This document shows, piece after piece, positions 55,575 to 64,000 of a stretch of 64,000 nucleotides of DNA. The DNA lies in NCBI RefSeq assembly GCF_003259335.1, contig NZ_QLLL01000001.1:590406-654405 (forward strand), given 5' to 3'. The DNA comes from Chitinophaga skermanii (lineage in GTDB: Bacteria; Bacteroidota; Bacteroidia; Chitinophagales; Chitinophagaceae). The notes beneath the pieces were generated by a model, which did not search any database, was not told where the DNA came from, and saw nothing but the letters and a program-made list of their open reading frames with translations. The translations under genes and the position numbers were made by a program. How positions within the stretch are numbered: the first letter of the stretch is position 1; each line of letters opens with the position of its first letter.

Positions 55575-56061
55575 CAGGAAGATGGTGTAATTTGTAATAG
55601 AATCCATTCCCTCCCTACATGTAAGTTCCAATCGTTCTTATTGATTGTCTTAATTATCCCCTAAAGGGCGAATGACGGTTATTGGATGTTGCATATAGCC
55701 TTTCAGGGTGCGATTACAACAAGGTACCGTAGTCGCAAATTACTACCTAGTAGGTGGTAATTGTATTTATGTTGCAAAATGTACACCTTGCAAGGTGTGA
55801 TTCAGTCATTGTCCCTGCCTTCTGCTTCCCTTACAAGCTATTTTAGCTAGTTTTCATGTGTTTTTCTGTACTTCCCATGCAGTTTCTATGTAGTTCCTAT
55901 GTAACTTCCATGTAGTTTCCATGTAAATCCATGTAGTTTCATCGTATTCACATCGATAATCACCTTATTGTTCCCTTGTATTTCCCTTATGTTTCCTTTG
56001 TTGTGATGTTGATGTTGGGTTGGTTGTATTTAGTACTACCATACACGTAAGTAGATAACAA
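55575..56061. other. non-coding region with palindrome and 11-nt repeats
   Basis: No coding signal in this gap between the YD lipoprotein and the ROK gene. It holds a perfect 16-nt palindrome at 55783-55798 (acacctt/aaggtgt), the phased repeat described separately and the ROK terminator. Confidence 0.5.
55811..55996. repeat. 11-nt phased degenerate repeat (locus B)
   Basis: The core unit atgtagtttcc recurs with ATG at 55877, 55888, 55899, 55910, 55921 and 55931 (one 10-nt step). The phase continues as atcg at 55941 and 55952 and cttatgtttcc-like units at 55964, 55975 and 55986. Upstream units to about 55811 are weaker. There are no spacers, so it is not a CRISPR array. Confidence 0.65.
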
Positions 56062-56095
56062 CAAAAAAGCCGCTTGCACTTAAGTGCAAACGGCT
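56062..56095 (-). terminator. intrinsic terminator of the ROK gene
   Basis: Agccg (56068-56072) and cggct (56091-56095) enclose a further palindrome ttgcactt/aagtgcaa (56074-56089). On the minus strand the hairpin is followed by TTTTTTGTT. Confidence 0.82.
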
Positions 56096-56114
56096 CAATA
56101 TATTGTATATGTGA

Positions 56115-57347
56115 TTATAACATCGTTAGTAACTTATTCCTCACCAAAAGGCAGGCACCTATCATACCAGCTTTCTCCCCAAGTTTCGAAATCTTCAATT
56201 GTGTATCGTTATTCACAAGGCTGAGCGAGTATTTGTTAATGGCACTCTTTATAGGAAGGCGAATGTAATCGCCGGTGGTGCTTAAGGTTCCACCAAGGAT
56301 AACGAGTTCTGGGTTGTAGAGGTTGATAAGCAAGGCGATACCACGACCCAATTGCTCCCCGATTTCAGCGATCAGCTCAATTGCCAATACATCGTCGTTA
56401 ATAGCGGCTTGGATAATGTCTTCTAATTGTACATCCTCGCTGCGTTTATGCTTACGGGTAAGTACAGTAGATGAACCTTCGTCGAGGGCTTCGCGGAACT
56501 TGCGTACAAGGGCTTGGCCAGAAGCTTCTGTTTCTAAGCAACCTTTTTTACCACAATGACAGATTAACTCGTTATTAAAGAAAGGGATATGCCCGAATTC
56601 ACCGGCAAACCCCGATTTGCCATAATACAACTGCCCATTGATTAATATCCCTAAGCCAATACCATGATCGAGGTTGATAAACAACACGTTCTTCTCTTCA
56701 TTCACCACGCCATTACTAAACTCGCCGTAGGCCATAGCACGCGAATCATTCTCTAAAAACGTGCGTATCCCAATCCTGCTTTCAATAATTTTGCTTAGCG
56801 GTTCCTCATCAAAGTAGAAAAAGCTATAACTATACCCCGTAGCGTAGTTAATACGACCCGATAAGTTTACGCCGCAGCCCAAGATTTTATCTTTCGATAC
56901 AGGCAGCTCGTCAACGAAACTGAGAATCGTTTTGCACAATTCATCGAGGGAGGCCTTTGTATTCTGCAATTTATAAGGTACCCGTTCGGCCAACTTCACC
57001 AAGTTCTTCTTAAAATCCAGCAAGCCAAGGTTTACGTGGTTACGCTTTACTTCTACGCCAATAAAGAAGCCTGAATCTGGTGCCAGCCCGTAAAGGTTCG
57101 GCCTTCTACCGCCCGTAGAATCGATTTTCCCATAGTCTTGCACCATACCATCATGAATAAGGTCGTTGAGCAAGTGCGTTACTTTAGGCGCGCTGGAGTT
57201 CAGCTCGCGGCTAAGGTCAGCTATGGTAGCATTTCCTGTGTTGGCGAAATAGGCGATTATTTTCTTCTTGAGGCTGAGGTTTTTATAGGCTACCCCGCCA
57301 ATGTTTTCGAGATTCAATTCTTCGAAAAAAGTATGTTTAGCGCTCAT
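56115..57347 (-). CDS. ROK-family transcriptional regulator (NagC/XylR type)
   Basis: 410 residues. An N-terminal winged helix (about 25-85, ATIADLSRELNSSAPKVTHLLNDLI) is fused to a ROK sugar-binding/kinase-like domain. The ROK part has FINLDHGIGLGILINGQ and the zinc motif CHCGKKGCLE (near 265-275). NagC-type ROK regulators sense GlcNAc-6-phosphate or related sugars. It is divergent from the GHL10-type hydrolase operon across a 585-nt region, so it is the obvious candidate regulator of that operon and perhaps the chitin genes. Confidence 0.88.
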   Translation of the reverse strand: MSAKHTFFEELNLENIGGVAYKNLSLKKKIIAYFANTGNATIADLSRELNSSAPKVTHLLNDLIHDGMVQDYGKIDSTGGRRPNLYGLAPDSGFFIGVEVKRNHVNLGLLDFKKNLVKLAERVPYKLQNTKASLDELCKTILSFVDELPVSKDKILGCGVNLSGRINYATGYSYSFFYFDEEPLSKIIESRIGIRTFLENDSRAMAYGEFSNGVVNEEKNVLFINLDHGIGLGILINGQLYYGKSGFAGEFGHIPFFNNELICHCGKKGCLETEASGQALVRKFREALDEGSSTVLTRKHKRSEDVQLEDIIQAAINDDVLAIELIAEIGEQLGRGIALLINLYNPELVILGGTLSTTGDYIRLPIKSAINKYSLSLVNNDTQLKISKLGEKAGMIGACLLVRNKLLTML

Positions 57348-57932
57348 ATAGCAGCTTTTGCTTACGTTAGTGGGTACAAATAAACATCAAATTATTATCT
57401 TTTTAAAAAAAATTAAAAAAGAATTCTGATTTGTTATAAGTTGTTGAATACAAAATGCTTACCGCTAAATACATCCGCCAAGATTTTACAACTTCTTAAA
57501 TGCTTTCTAAATGTAGTATGATGGTATGCTTTGGCCGTTCGTCCGGCGGTGGCGCTAAACAGGCCTGCGTTTTAGCATGCGGGCGGTATTACGTTTTCGA
57601 GAATAGCGCTCATCACCGTTTTCCGCTGGTGGAAGCTTATCCACATTATATAGAGGGATTAAATAACTTCCGGGCTTTTATGCAGGAAGCCAATTGGTAT
57701 TAAATTCTTATAAAGCCATTTCATCTTAAATTTATTGGTTAATATTAATCATGTTAAGAAAATATTTTAATAAGTATTTCTTTATTAATAAAATATTTGC
57801 TTATTTAGCCTTGCGAGAAATCTAATATTACATTAATGACGCTTAATACGAAGTGTATCATTAAAATATCAACCATCCACATTTGCCAAACCCCAAGGAC
57901 GGAACTATTCAAAAACAAAACACTACTATTCC
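57348..57932. promoter_or_regulatory. divergent intergenic region, ROK gene versus GHL10 operon
   Basis: 585 nt with long A/T runs (57410-57421 and 57718-57830), including aaatatttta and taaaatattt inverted words near 57762-57810. This suits promoters and curved or easily melted DNA. A short reading frame at 57500-57703 has no recognisable features and is not called. I cannot define a ROK operator by eye. Confidence 0.4.
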
Positions 57933-59225
57933 ATGAAGATGAATGGACGCTTACTCTGCCAACTTCTAATTTGCTGCTTTTTCGCTTCCATGGCGCAAGC
58001 ACAAACAAGGCGTAACATTTTGTGGTTCGATGCCACGGCTAACTTTAAACGTTTCTCTTACGAAGACTCTATTAAAAACATTCTCGATAAATGCCAACAA
58101 GCCGGTGTAACCGACGTGGTAATCGATGTAAAGCCTATTACCGGCGAAGTGCTGTATAAAAGCAAAATCGCTCCACAAATGCTCGATTGGAACGGCGATA
58201 AACGTGCTGCAGATTTCGATATGCTACAGGTGTTCATCAACGAAGCTCATAAACGTAACATGGTAGCACATGCTTCTATGAACGTATTCGTTGCAGGTCA
58301 TAACCATTTCGATCGCGGCGTTGTATACACCAGCCATCCAGAATGGCAATCGCTTAACTATACCGATAGCGGCTTAGTACCTATCTCGAAAATCAAAACC
58401 AAATACTCGGCGATGCTCAACCCGGCTAACCCCGAAGTGCGTGCATACGAACTAAGTATCGTAAAAGAAATCGTTGATATGTACCCAACGCTCGACGGTA
58501 TCATCCTCGATCGCGGTCGTTACGACGGTATTCAAGCCGATTTCTCTCCCTTATCTCAACAACTCTTCGAAAAATACATCGGTAAGAAAGTAGCGAACTT
58601 CCCTTCAGATATCTACACTTATAAAGGCAAACAACGCGAACCAGGTGTATTATATAAAGAATGGTTGGAATGGCGCGCTAGCGTTATTTACAAGTTCTTC
58701 GCCGATGCACGTAAAGTGGCAAAGAAAGCCAATAAGAAAATCATCTTCGGCGACTATACCGGTGCATGGTATAGCACCTACTACGAAGTAGGTGTTAACT
58801 GGGCTAGCAAAAAATACGACCCATCTAAAGACTACAACTGGGCAACTAAAAAATACAAACAATACGGTTACGCAGAATTACTCGACTTATTCACCACCGG
58901 CTGTTACTTCTTCGAAGTAGCGAAATCGGAAGTAAATAAAGGCGATGCAAAAGCGGCTCGTACAGAAGCCGGTATGGAAACTGCAAAATCTCCTTTATAC
59001 ACAGTAGAAGGTTCTGCTGAATTAAGCAAAGACTTAGTAAAAGGTGCGGTGCCTGTATATGCTGGTTTATATGTTGACCAATACGCAAAAGATAAGAACC
59101 AATTCATTAAAGCCATGAAAATGTGCCGCGCGAAAAGCGATGGCGTAATGGTGTTCGACGTTGTACACATTATCAATAACGGTTGGTGGGATGCACTCAC
59201 CGAAGGTTTGAAAGGAAATCTATAA
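57933..59225 (+). CDS. GHL10/DUF187-type family 10-like glycoside hydrolase
   Basis: 430 residues with a signal peptide ending AQAQ (about 1-24). The body resembles the GHL10 (formerly DUF187) TIM-barrel hydrolases: NILWFDATANFKRFSYED, VTDVVIDVKPITGEVLY, then LDGIILDRGRYDGI (near 190), which corresponds to the strand-4 region. Members act on diverse glycans and few are characterised. It heads a likely operon with an FAD oxidoreductase (27 nt later) and a SusC protein, divergent from a ROK regulator. Confidence 0.85.
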   Translation: MKMNGRLLCQLLICCFFASMAQAQTRRNILWFDATANFKRFSYEDSIKNILDKCQQAGVTDVVIDVKPITGEVLYKSKIAPQMLDWNGDKRAADFDMLQVFINEAHKRNMVAHASMNVFVAGHNHFDRGVVYTSHPEWQSLNYTDSGLVPISKIKTKYSAMLNPANPEVRAYELSIVKEIVDMYPTLDGIILDRGRYDGIQADFSPLSQQLFEKYIGKKVANFPSDIYTYKGKQREPGVLYKEWLEWRASVIYKFFADARKVAKKANKKIIFGDYTGAWYSTYYEVGVNWASKKYDPSKDYNWATKKYKQYGYAELLDLFTTGCYFFEVAKSEVNKGDAKAARTEAGMETAKSPLYTVEGSAELSKDLVKGAVPVYAGLYVDQYAKDKNQFIKAMKMCRAKSDGVMVFDVVHIINNGWWDALTEGLKGNL

Positions 59226-59252
59226 TCTACAACGTTCTTATTTGCTATTCTC

Positions 59253-61133
59253 ATGTTATGTAAACTACTTCATAAAATGTTGTTAGTATTTACCGTTAGT
59301 GCTTCCACGCTAACGGTAAATGCCCAAAAAAAGATCAGCACGCAGGTGTTGATTGTTGGCGGTGGAACCGGTGGAACAGCTGCCGGTATTCAATCTGCTC
59401 GCATGGGCGTTCAAACGCTCATCGTAGAACCTACGCCATGGTTAGGCGGTATGCTGTCTTCCGCAGGTGTTTCTGCAATTGACGGTAACCACAACCTGCC
59501 TTCTGGCCTGTGGAAAGAGTTTCGCGATCATATCTACAAAGTATACGGTGGTCCTGAAAAAGTATTTACAGGTTGGGTAAGTAACACCCAATTCGAACCC
59601 CATGTAGCCGATAGTATTTGGAAGGTGATAGCCGCGAAAGAAGCAAAGCTGGCTATTCGCTATGGGTACGAGTTTGAGCGTGCTACAAAAAAAGGAAACC
59701 GTATTACGGGGGCTATTTTTAAAAATGCCAAAGGTGAAACGTTAACTGTAACAGCGAACATAGTAATGGACGCTACCGAACTAGGTGATGTGATGAAAAG
59801 TGCCGGTGTGCCATACGATAAAGGTATGGAGGCGGGCAGCATTACCGGTGAAAAAGTGGGTATCGAACAAAGCAATGGCATTATCCAAGATCTTACCTAC
59901 ACTGCTGTGTTAAAGGATTTTGGGAAAGGGGTTGATAAAACTATTCCTTGCCCGGCCGATTACGATCCTTTGGAATTTGATTGCGCTACTACCCAGTTTT
60001 GTCATGATACAACTTTGGAAAAACCTCGTGTGGATAACCAATCGATGTTGAATTATGCAAAACTGCCTAACGAAAAATATTTGCTCAACTGGCCTTTGCA
60101 TGGCAATGATATTTACTTAGATGTAATTGAAATGTCGCATGCAGAACGCGCCGTAGCATTAGAAAAAGCGAAGGCTGTTACTTTGCGATTTGTCTATTTT
60201 ATTCAACATGAATTAGGATATAAAAACCTCGGTTTAGCGGAAGATGAATTCCCAACGAAAGACTTATTACCCCTTATTCCTTACCACCGCGAAGGTCGCC
60301 GTATGCAAGGTGCAGTAAGGTTTACGATGCGCCATATCGATGCACCGTATACGTATGGTACGCCTTTATATAGAACAGGCATAAGCGTGGGCGATTACCC
60401 AATCGACCATCACCACAAGAAAAACGCCGAAGCGCCTCAGCACTTAGAGTTTTATCCTGTGCCATCGTTCAACGTGCCTTTAGGGGTGATGATACCAAAA
60501 CAAGCGAAGAATTTTATCGTAGCAGAAAAAGGAATTTCTGTCTCCAACATCGTAAACGGTACCACGCGTTTACAACCATGCGTGATGCTTACCGGCCAAG
60601 CAGCGGGCGTTTTAGCTGCATTAAGTGTACAACAAAATACTACACCTGCTCAAATTTCTGTTCGTGCTGTACAAGGTGCTTTGTTGCAATCCAAAGCGTA
60701 CATCATGCCTTACTATGATGTAAAGCCTTACAACGATCATTTCCTAGCCATTCAAGAAATAGGCGCCACGGGTATTTTGAAAGGGAAAGGGGTGCCATTT
60801 AAATGGGCCAACCAAACTTGGTTTTACCCAGATAGTACGGTTACTGAAAAGGACTTTGCTTTGGGCTTGATGGAGTTTAACAGCAGCTTCAATGCCAATA
60901 ACTTCAATGCCAATACAGCCCTCACAAAGGCCCGCGCGTATGAAATGATTAACACGTTTGTGAAAAACTATACGTGGAACAAACAAATACCAACCATTCC
61001 AACATTTATCAATAAAGAAAAGGACAGTCAACAAACCATCAAAAGAAAAGAGCTGGCCAACTGGCTCAAACAATGGGTTGATCCATTCAAACTACAACAA
61101 ATCGATATAAACGGAAATTGGATGCATCAATAA
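59253..61133 (+). CDS. secreted FAD-dependent oxidoreductase
   Basis: 626 residues with a signal peptide ending VNAQ (about 1-25). The FAD-binding motif VLIVGGGTGGTAAGIQSARMG lies near residue 35-55, followed by WLGGMLSSAGVSA. This matches the FAD_oxidored family (PF12831-type), often found in polysaccharide utilisation loci. A second FAD-region signature near 440-460 (GTTRLQPCVMLTGQAAGVLA) is present. The C-terminal part (about 490-626) has repeated helical segments of unknown role. It may oxidise a sugar or released product in the periplasm; the substrate is unknown. Confidence 0.88.
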   Translation: MLCKLLHKMLLVFTVSASTLTVNAQKKISTQVLIVGGGTGGTAAGIQSARMGVQTLIVEPTPWLGGMLSSAGVSAIDGNHNLPSGLWKEFRDHIYKVYGGPEKVFTGWVSNTQFEPHVADSIWKVIAAKEAKLAIRYGYEFERATKKGNRITGAIFKNAKGETLTVTANIVMDATELGDVMKSAGVPYDKGMEAGSITGEKVGIEQSNGIIQDLTYTAVLKDFGKGVDKTIPCPADYDPLEFDCATTQFCHDTTLEKPRVDNQSMLNYAKLPNEKYLLNWPLHGNDIYLDVIEMSHAERAVALEKAKAVTLRFVYFIQHELGYKNLGLAEDEFPTKDLLPLIPYHREGRRMQGAVRFTMRHIDAPYTYGTPLYRTGISVGDYPIDHHHKKNAEAPQHLEFYPVPSFNVPLGVMIPKQAKNFIVAEKGISVSNIVNGTTRLQPCVMLTGQAAGVLAALSVQQNTTPAQISVRAVQGALLQSKAYIMPYYDVKPYNDHFLAIQEIGATGILKGKGVPFKWANQTWFYPDSTVTEKDFALGLMEFNSSFNANNFNANTALTKARAYEMINTFVKNYTWNKQIPTIPTFINKEKDSQQTIKRKELANWLKQWVDPFKLQQIDINGNWMHQ

Positions 61134-61174
61134 TTGCTTTATCAACCAAACTTAATTTAAAACTATCCCGCATT

Positions 61175-64000
61175 ATGAAACAAATGCTCACTTGCATGCT
61201 GCTTCTTTGCATGTTGCTTCCGTTTCGTTCGATAGCACAGTCGAAAACGATCACGGGCACTGTAGTTGATGCAAACGATGGCGCGCCGTTGGGCTTGCTA
61301 TCTGTTAAAATTAAAGGTACCACGAAGGGGGCGCTGACCAATACACAAGGGTATTACACCTTGTCGGCGAGTGAAGGAGATATTTTGGTATTTACGTATA
61401 TCGGCTATTTACCTACAGAGTTAAAAGTAGGGGCCGCTAATACGATGGATGTAAAACTGAAACGCGATGCGAAACAGTTGAAAGAGGTAAACATTAGTAC
61501 TTCTTATGGTATCCAAAAGGCTGGTCGCTCTTTGGGTTACTCTGCACCCGTTGTGAGCGGTGAAGAAATTGCCGGCTCAAAACGCGAAAACTTCTTAATG
61601 GGCTTAGCCGGTCGTGTGCCGGGTGCTACTGTTACTTCTTCATCTGGTGCACCGGGTGCTTCTGTAAACATTGTGTTACGTGGTGCCGTATCAATGTCGG
61701 GTAATAACCAGCCATTGATGGTAATCGATGGTTTGCCGATTAGTAACAACACGCCTTCACAAGATAAAATGCTCGGTGCTTCTACTACTGCCGGTACTGT
61801 TTTATTAGATAGAACAGCCGATTATGCCAACCGTGGGATTGATATCAACCCCGAAGATATTGCTAGCATCACGATCTTAAAAGGTCCTGAAGCAGTAACC
61901 ATGTACGGTTCTGAAGGTGCATCGGGTGCAATTGTTATCACTACGAAGAAACCAAAACCTGGTAAAGGCAAGGTATCGTACGATAACTCTTTCCGCTGGG
62001 AAACATTGAAACGCTTACCAAGCATTCAAGCTGTATACGGCCCCGGTCGTAACGGTGTAGATGATTATACGCAACGCGTGTTCGGTGGTACAAAGTACAC
62101 CGATACAACACAGTTGTTCGATAATATCCATAATTTCTTCCAAACAGGTTTCACACAACGACATAACCTATCTGTTAGTGGTGGTACAGAAACTGCTTCT
62201 GTATTATTATCTGCCGGTTATATCGACCAATCGGGTGTAATTCCAACTACCCGCTTCCAGAAATCTACTATCCGCTTAGTAGGTAGCGTGAAGTTATCGC
62301 CGAAGGCTTACTTCCAAGGTTCTGCTACGTATGTTTCTTCTAATAACATCAAGGCTTCCCGTGGTACAGGTGGTGTATTGTTGAGCTTGCTCACATGGCC
62401 GGTGAACGACGATGTAAGAGATTACATGAACGAAGATGGTTCTCGTAGAAAAATTGGTGGTGGTACTGAAAATGATAACCCTTTCTACGATGTATACAAA
62501 AACCGTAATACCGATTTGAATGATCGCTTGTTGGGGAACGTTAAACTAGGGATCGATATCTTGCCTTGGTTGAATTTAGAAGGTATCGTAGGCGCCGATG
62601 TATACACTACACGCAGCAATATGTTCCGTCACCCAGAATCAAGAACAGGTGTGGCTACAAATGGTTTCATTTCCGACTATAGCGAAACTTCCCGCTTAAT
62701 TAACTCGGTTGTAAAAGCAACCATCAATAAGCGTTTCGGTAAGTTTAACAACACCTTGGTATTGTCATCTACTTACGACGATAACCGCTTGATGTTAACA
62801 TCGCAACGTGGTGAGAAATTATCTGTTCCCGATTTCAATAGTATCAACAACGCCGATCCTGCTACCATTGCTGCTAACCGCAACGAACGTAATTTCCGCA
62901 AATGGGCGATGTTTGCTAACTACTCATTCGATTACAACCGCTTAATTTATATCTCGGGTACTTACCGTTACGACTATGCATCTAAACTAGCATTACCAAA
63001 CGTACCGGGTCGTGCGCCTGGCTATAAAGTGCCGGGCTTCGATTTCTGGGGAACGAGCTTGTCGTATGTATTTACGGAGCATGGTTTGTTCAAGCACCAA
63101 AATATCTTAAGTGAAGGTCGTTTACGTTTCTCTTACTCATCAGCAGGTAAAGAACCGTACGAGTTCTACATCATGGGTAATAAATATTCGCCCAACTCTT
63201 ACCAAGGTGGTGGTTACTTGGCTAACTCTACCAGTGGTAACCCGAATATTACACCGGAATATACTTACAACTTGGAGATGGGTACTGAACTCCAATTCTT
63301 CAAGAAACGCTTAGGGATCGACTTCGCCTATTACCGCTTACGTAGCGTAAAACAATTGTTGAACGTGCGTACCAGCTATGGTACAGGTGCCGTGTTAATC
63401 TTCTTAAATGGTGGTGAAATTAGGAACGAGGGTATGGAAATTCAAGTAAAAGGCGCCATCGTTCAGAAGAAGAATTTCGACTGGAATATGACGGTGAACT
63501 TTGATAGGAACGTTGGTCGTATTGTGAAAATGCCGGCCGATGTGCCAGAATTCTCCGATACGCGTACATTCGGTGCCGGCGACGTTCGCCCTATTACCAA
63601 ACCTAACAGCTTCACCTCTAGCTTAACTACCCGTAAATACGCGCGTAACAAAAATGGCGATATCCTTATCGATGCTACCACCGGTATGCCAATTAAGGAA
63701 ACCGATTATAGCATTGTAGCCGACCGCGCACCGAAGTTTAAAATGGGTATTGTAAATGATATCCGCTTTGGTTCTTTCGTATTCACCCTGAACACAGATA
63801 TCCGCTACGGTGGCGATGTGTATAATGGTAACGAAGCATTCTTATACGAAAACATGTTGAGCCGTAAAACACTCGACCGTGAAAACCCGCGCATCATCAA
63901 AGGCGTAGTAAAAGACGGTTTCGAAAATACGGATCACCCTACATGGAACAACACCGCTGTTACACCATACTACTATAACAGCTATTACAATATCGGTACC
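61175..64000 (+). CDS. SusC/RagA-type TonB-dependent transporter, cut by the window end
   Basis: An open frame of 942 codons from the ATG at 61175 that reaches the window edge without a stop, so the 3' end is missing. It has a signal peptide ending SIAQ, a carboxypeptidase-like domain (about 25-105, GTVVDANDGAPLG), a plug (about 115-260, with MVIDGLPIS and ITILKGPEAVTMYGSEG) and the start of the barrel. It lacks the STN domain seen in the 20174 gene, so it probably does not signal to an anti-sigma factor. A SusD gene should follow. It lies 41 nt after the FAD oxidoreductase. Confidence 0.94.
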   Translation, partial: MKQMLTCMLLLCMLLPFRSIAQSKTITGTVVDANDGAPLGLLSVKIKGTTKGALTNTQGYYTLSASEGDILVFTYIGYLPTELKVGAANTMDVKLKRDAKQLKEVNISTSYGIQKAGRSLGYSAPVVSGEEIAGSKRENFLMGLAGRVPGATVTSSSGAPGASVNIVLRGAVSMSGNNQPLMVIDGLPISNNTPSQDKMLGASTTAGTVLLDRTADYANRGIDINPEDIASITILKGPEAVTMYGSEGASGAIVITTKKPKPGKGKVSYDNSFRWETLKRLPSIQAVYGPGRNGVDDYTQRVFGGTKYTDTTQLFDNIHNFFQTGFTQRHNLSVSGGTETASVLLSAGYIDQSGVIPTTRFQKSTIRLVGSVKLSPKAYFQGSATYVSSNNIKASRGTGGVLLSLLTWPVNDDVRDYMNEDGSRRKIGGGTENDNPFYDVYKNRNTDLNDRLLGNVKLGIDILPWLNLEGIVGADVYTTRSNMFRHPESRTGVATNGFISDYSETSRLINSVVKATINKRFGKFNNTLVLSSTYDDNRLMLTSQRGEKLSVPDFNSINNADPATIAANRNERNFRKWAMFANYSFDYNRLIYISGTYRYDYASKLALPNVPGRAPGYKVPGFDFWGTSLSYVFTEHGLFKHQNILSEGRLRFSYSSAGKEPYEFYIMGNKYSPNSYQGGGYLANSTSGNPNITPEYTYNLEMGTELQFFKKRLGIDFAYYRLRSVKQLLNVRTSYGTGAVLIFLNGGEIRNEGMEIQVKGAIVQKKNFDWNMTVNFDRNVGRIVKMPADVPEFSDTRTFGAGDVRPITKPNSFTSSLTTRKYARNKNGDILIDATTGMPIKETDYSIVADRAPKFKMGIVNDIRFGSFVFTLNTDIRYGGDVYNGNEAFLYENMLSRKTLDRENPRIIKGVVKDGFENTDHPTWNNTAVTPYYYNSYYNIGT

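Noticed and set aside
55811..55996. Possible CRISPR array
   Set aside because: The units are 11 nt, degenerate and contiguous, with no unique spacers and no cas genes nearby.
57500..57703. Open frame of 67 codons between the ROK gene and the GHL10 gene
   Set aside because: It lies in a long divergent regulatory region, has no recognisable domain, leader or conserved neighbours, and its length is within chance expectation.
57718..57830. Replication origin, because of AT-rich inverted words
   Set aside because: No DnaA-box cluster and no dnaA, dnaN or parAB genes lie nearby; the stretch fits a promoter region.

Overview
The window looks like a chromosomal segment of a chitin- and glycan-degrading Bacteroidota, most probably a Chitinophaga-like member of the Chitinophagaceae. 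The evidence is the SusC/SusD outer-membrane pairs, an ECF-sigma/FecR pair, a Bacteroidota-type TonB, several GH18 and GH20 enzymes, DUF families typical of the phylum, and promoters that resemble the Bacteroidota -7 consensus TAnnTTTG. No rRNA, tRNA, CRISPR, insertion sequence or phage gene was seen.

Layout. 1-5.3 kb: a DUF4907 lipoprotein, a DUF5694 protein, a TonB-dependent siderophore-type receptor and a zinc alcohol dehydrogenase. 5.3-11.1 kb: a complete minus-strand urease operon (ureABCEFGD plus a NicO/UreH-like metal permease). 11.2-15.9 kb: a serine hydrolase, a GH20 hexosaminidase and an aldo/keto reductase. 16.0-18.3 kb: five tandem thioredoxin genes, each with its own promoter and an upstream dyad; this is the most unusual part of the window. 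18.4-26.7 kb: an ECF sigma factor divergent from FecR, then SusC, SusD and a GH18-like lipoprotein whose catalytic motif is degenerate. 27.2-29.8 kb: pnuC-nadR NAD salvage and a YD-motif protein. 30.1-35.0 kb: an MDR oxidoreductase and the oxidative pentose phosphate operon gnd-zwf-pgl. 35.0-37.6 kb: a TPR/AAA+ ATPase with a TPR membrane partner. 37.8-43.6 kb: a TolC-adaptor-RND efflux operon. 43.8-47.4 kb: TonB, a TPR lipoprotein, a DUF2306 membrane protein and a lipoprotein. 47.5-52.6 kb: a chitin block (active GH18 chitinase, GH20 hexosaminidase, NagX/DUF5009-like acyltransferase). 52.7-55.6 kb: a BamA-like barrel protein and a YD-motif lipoprotein. 56.1-64 kb: a ROK regulator divergent from a GHL10-type glycoside hydrolase, a secreted FAD oxidoreductase and a SusC protein that runs off the window end.

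How it fits together. Chitinase and hexosaminidases would release GlcNAc and oligomers, SusC/SusD pairs import oligomers using TonB, and the ROK and ECF/FecR systems are candidate sensors. Urease could supply ammonium. The oxidative pentose phosphate genes make NADPH, which could feed a thioredoxin system, although no thioredoxin reductase is present here.

Best leads. (1) The thioredoxin array appears to have grown by tandem duplication of a unit that began inside the end of the neighbouring aldo/keto reductase gene: relics of that gene's last codons lie in front of three thioredoxin genes. (2) The paralogues have diversified active-site dipeptides (CRPC, CRPC, CSPC, CGPC, CGPC). (3) Two intergenic regions carry degenerate repeats in an 11-nt phase. 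(4) A GH18-like pseudoenzyme sits in a SusCD locus.
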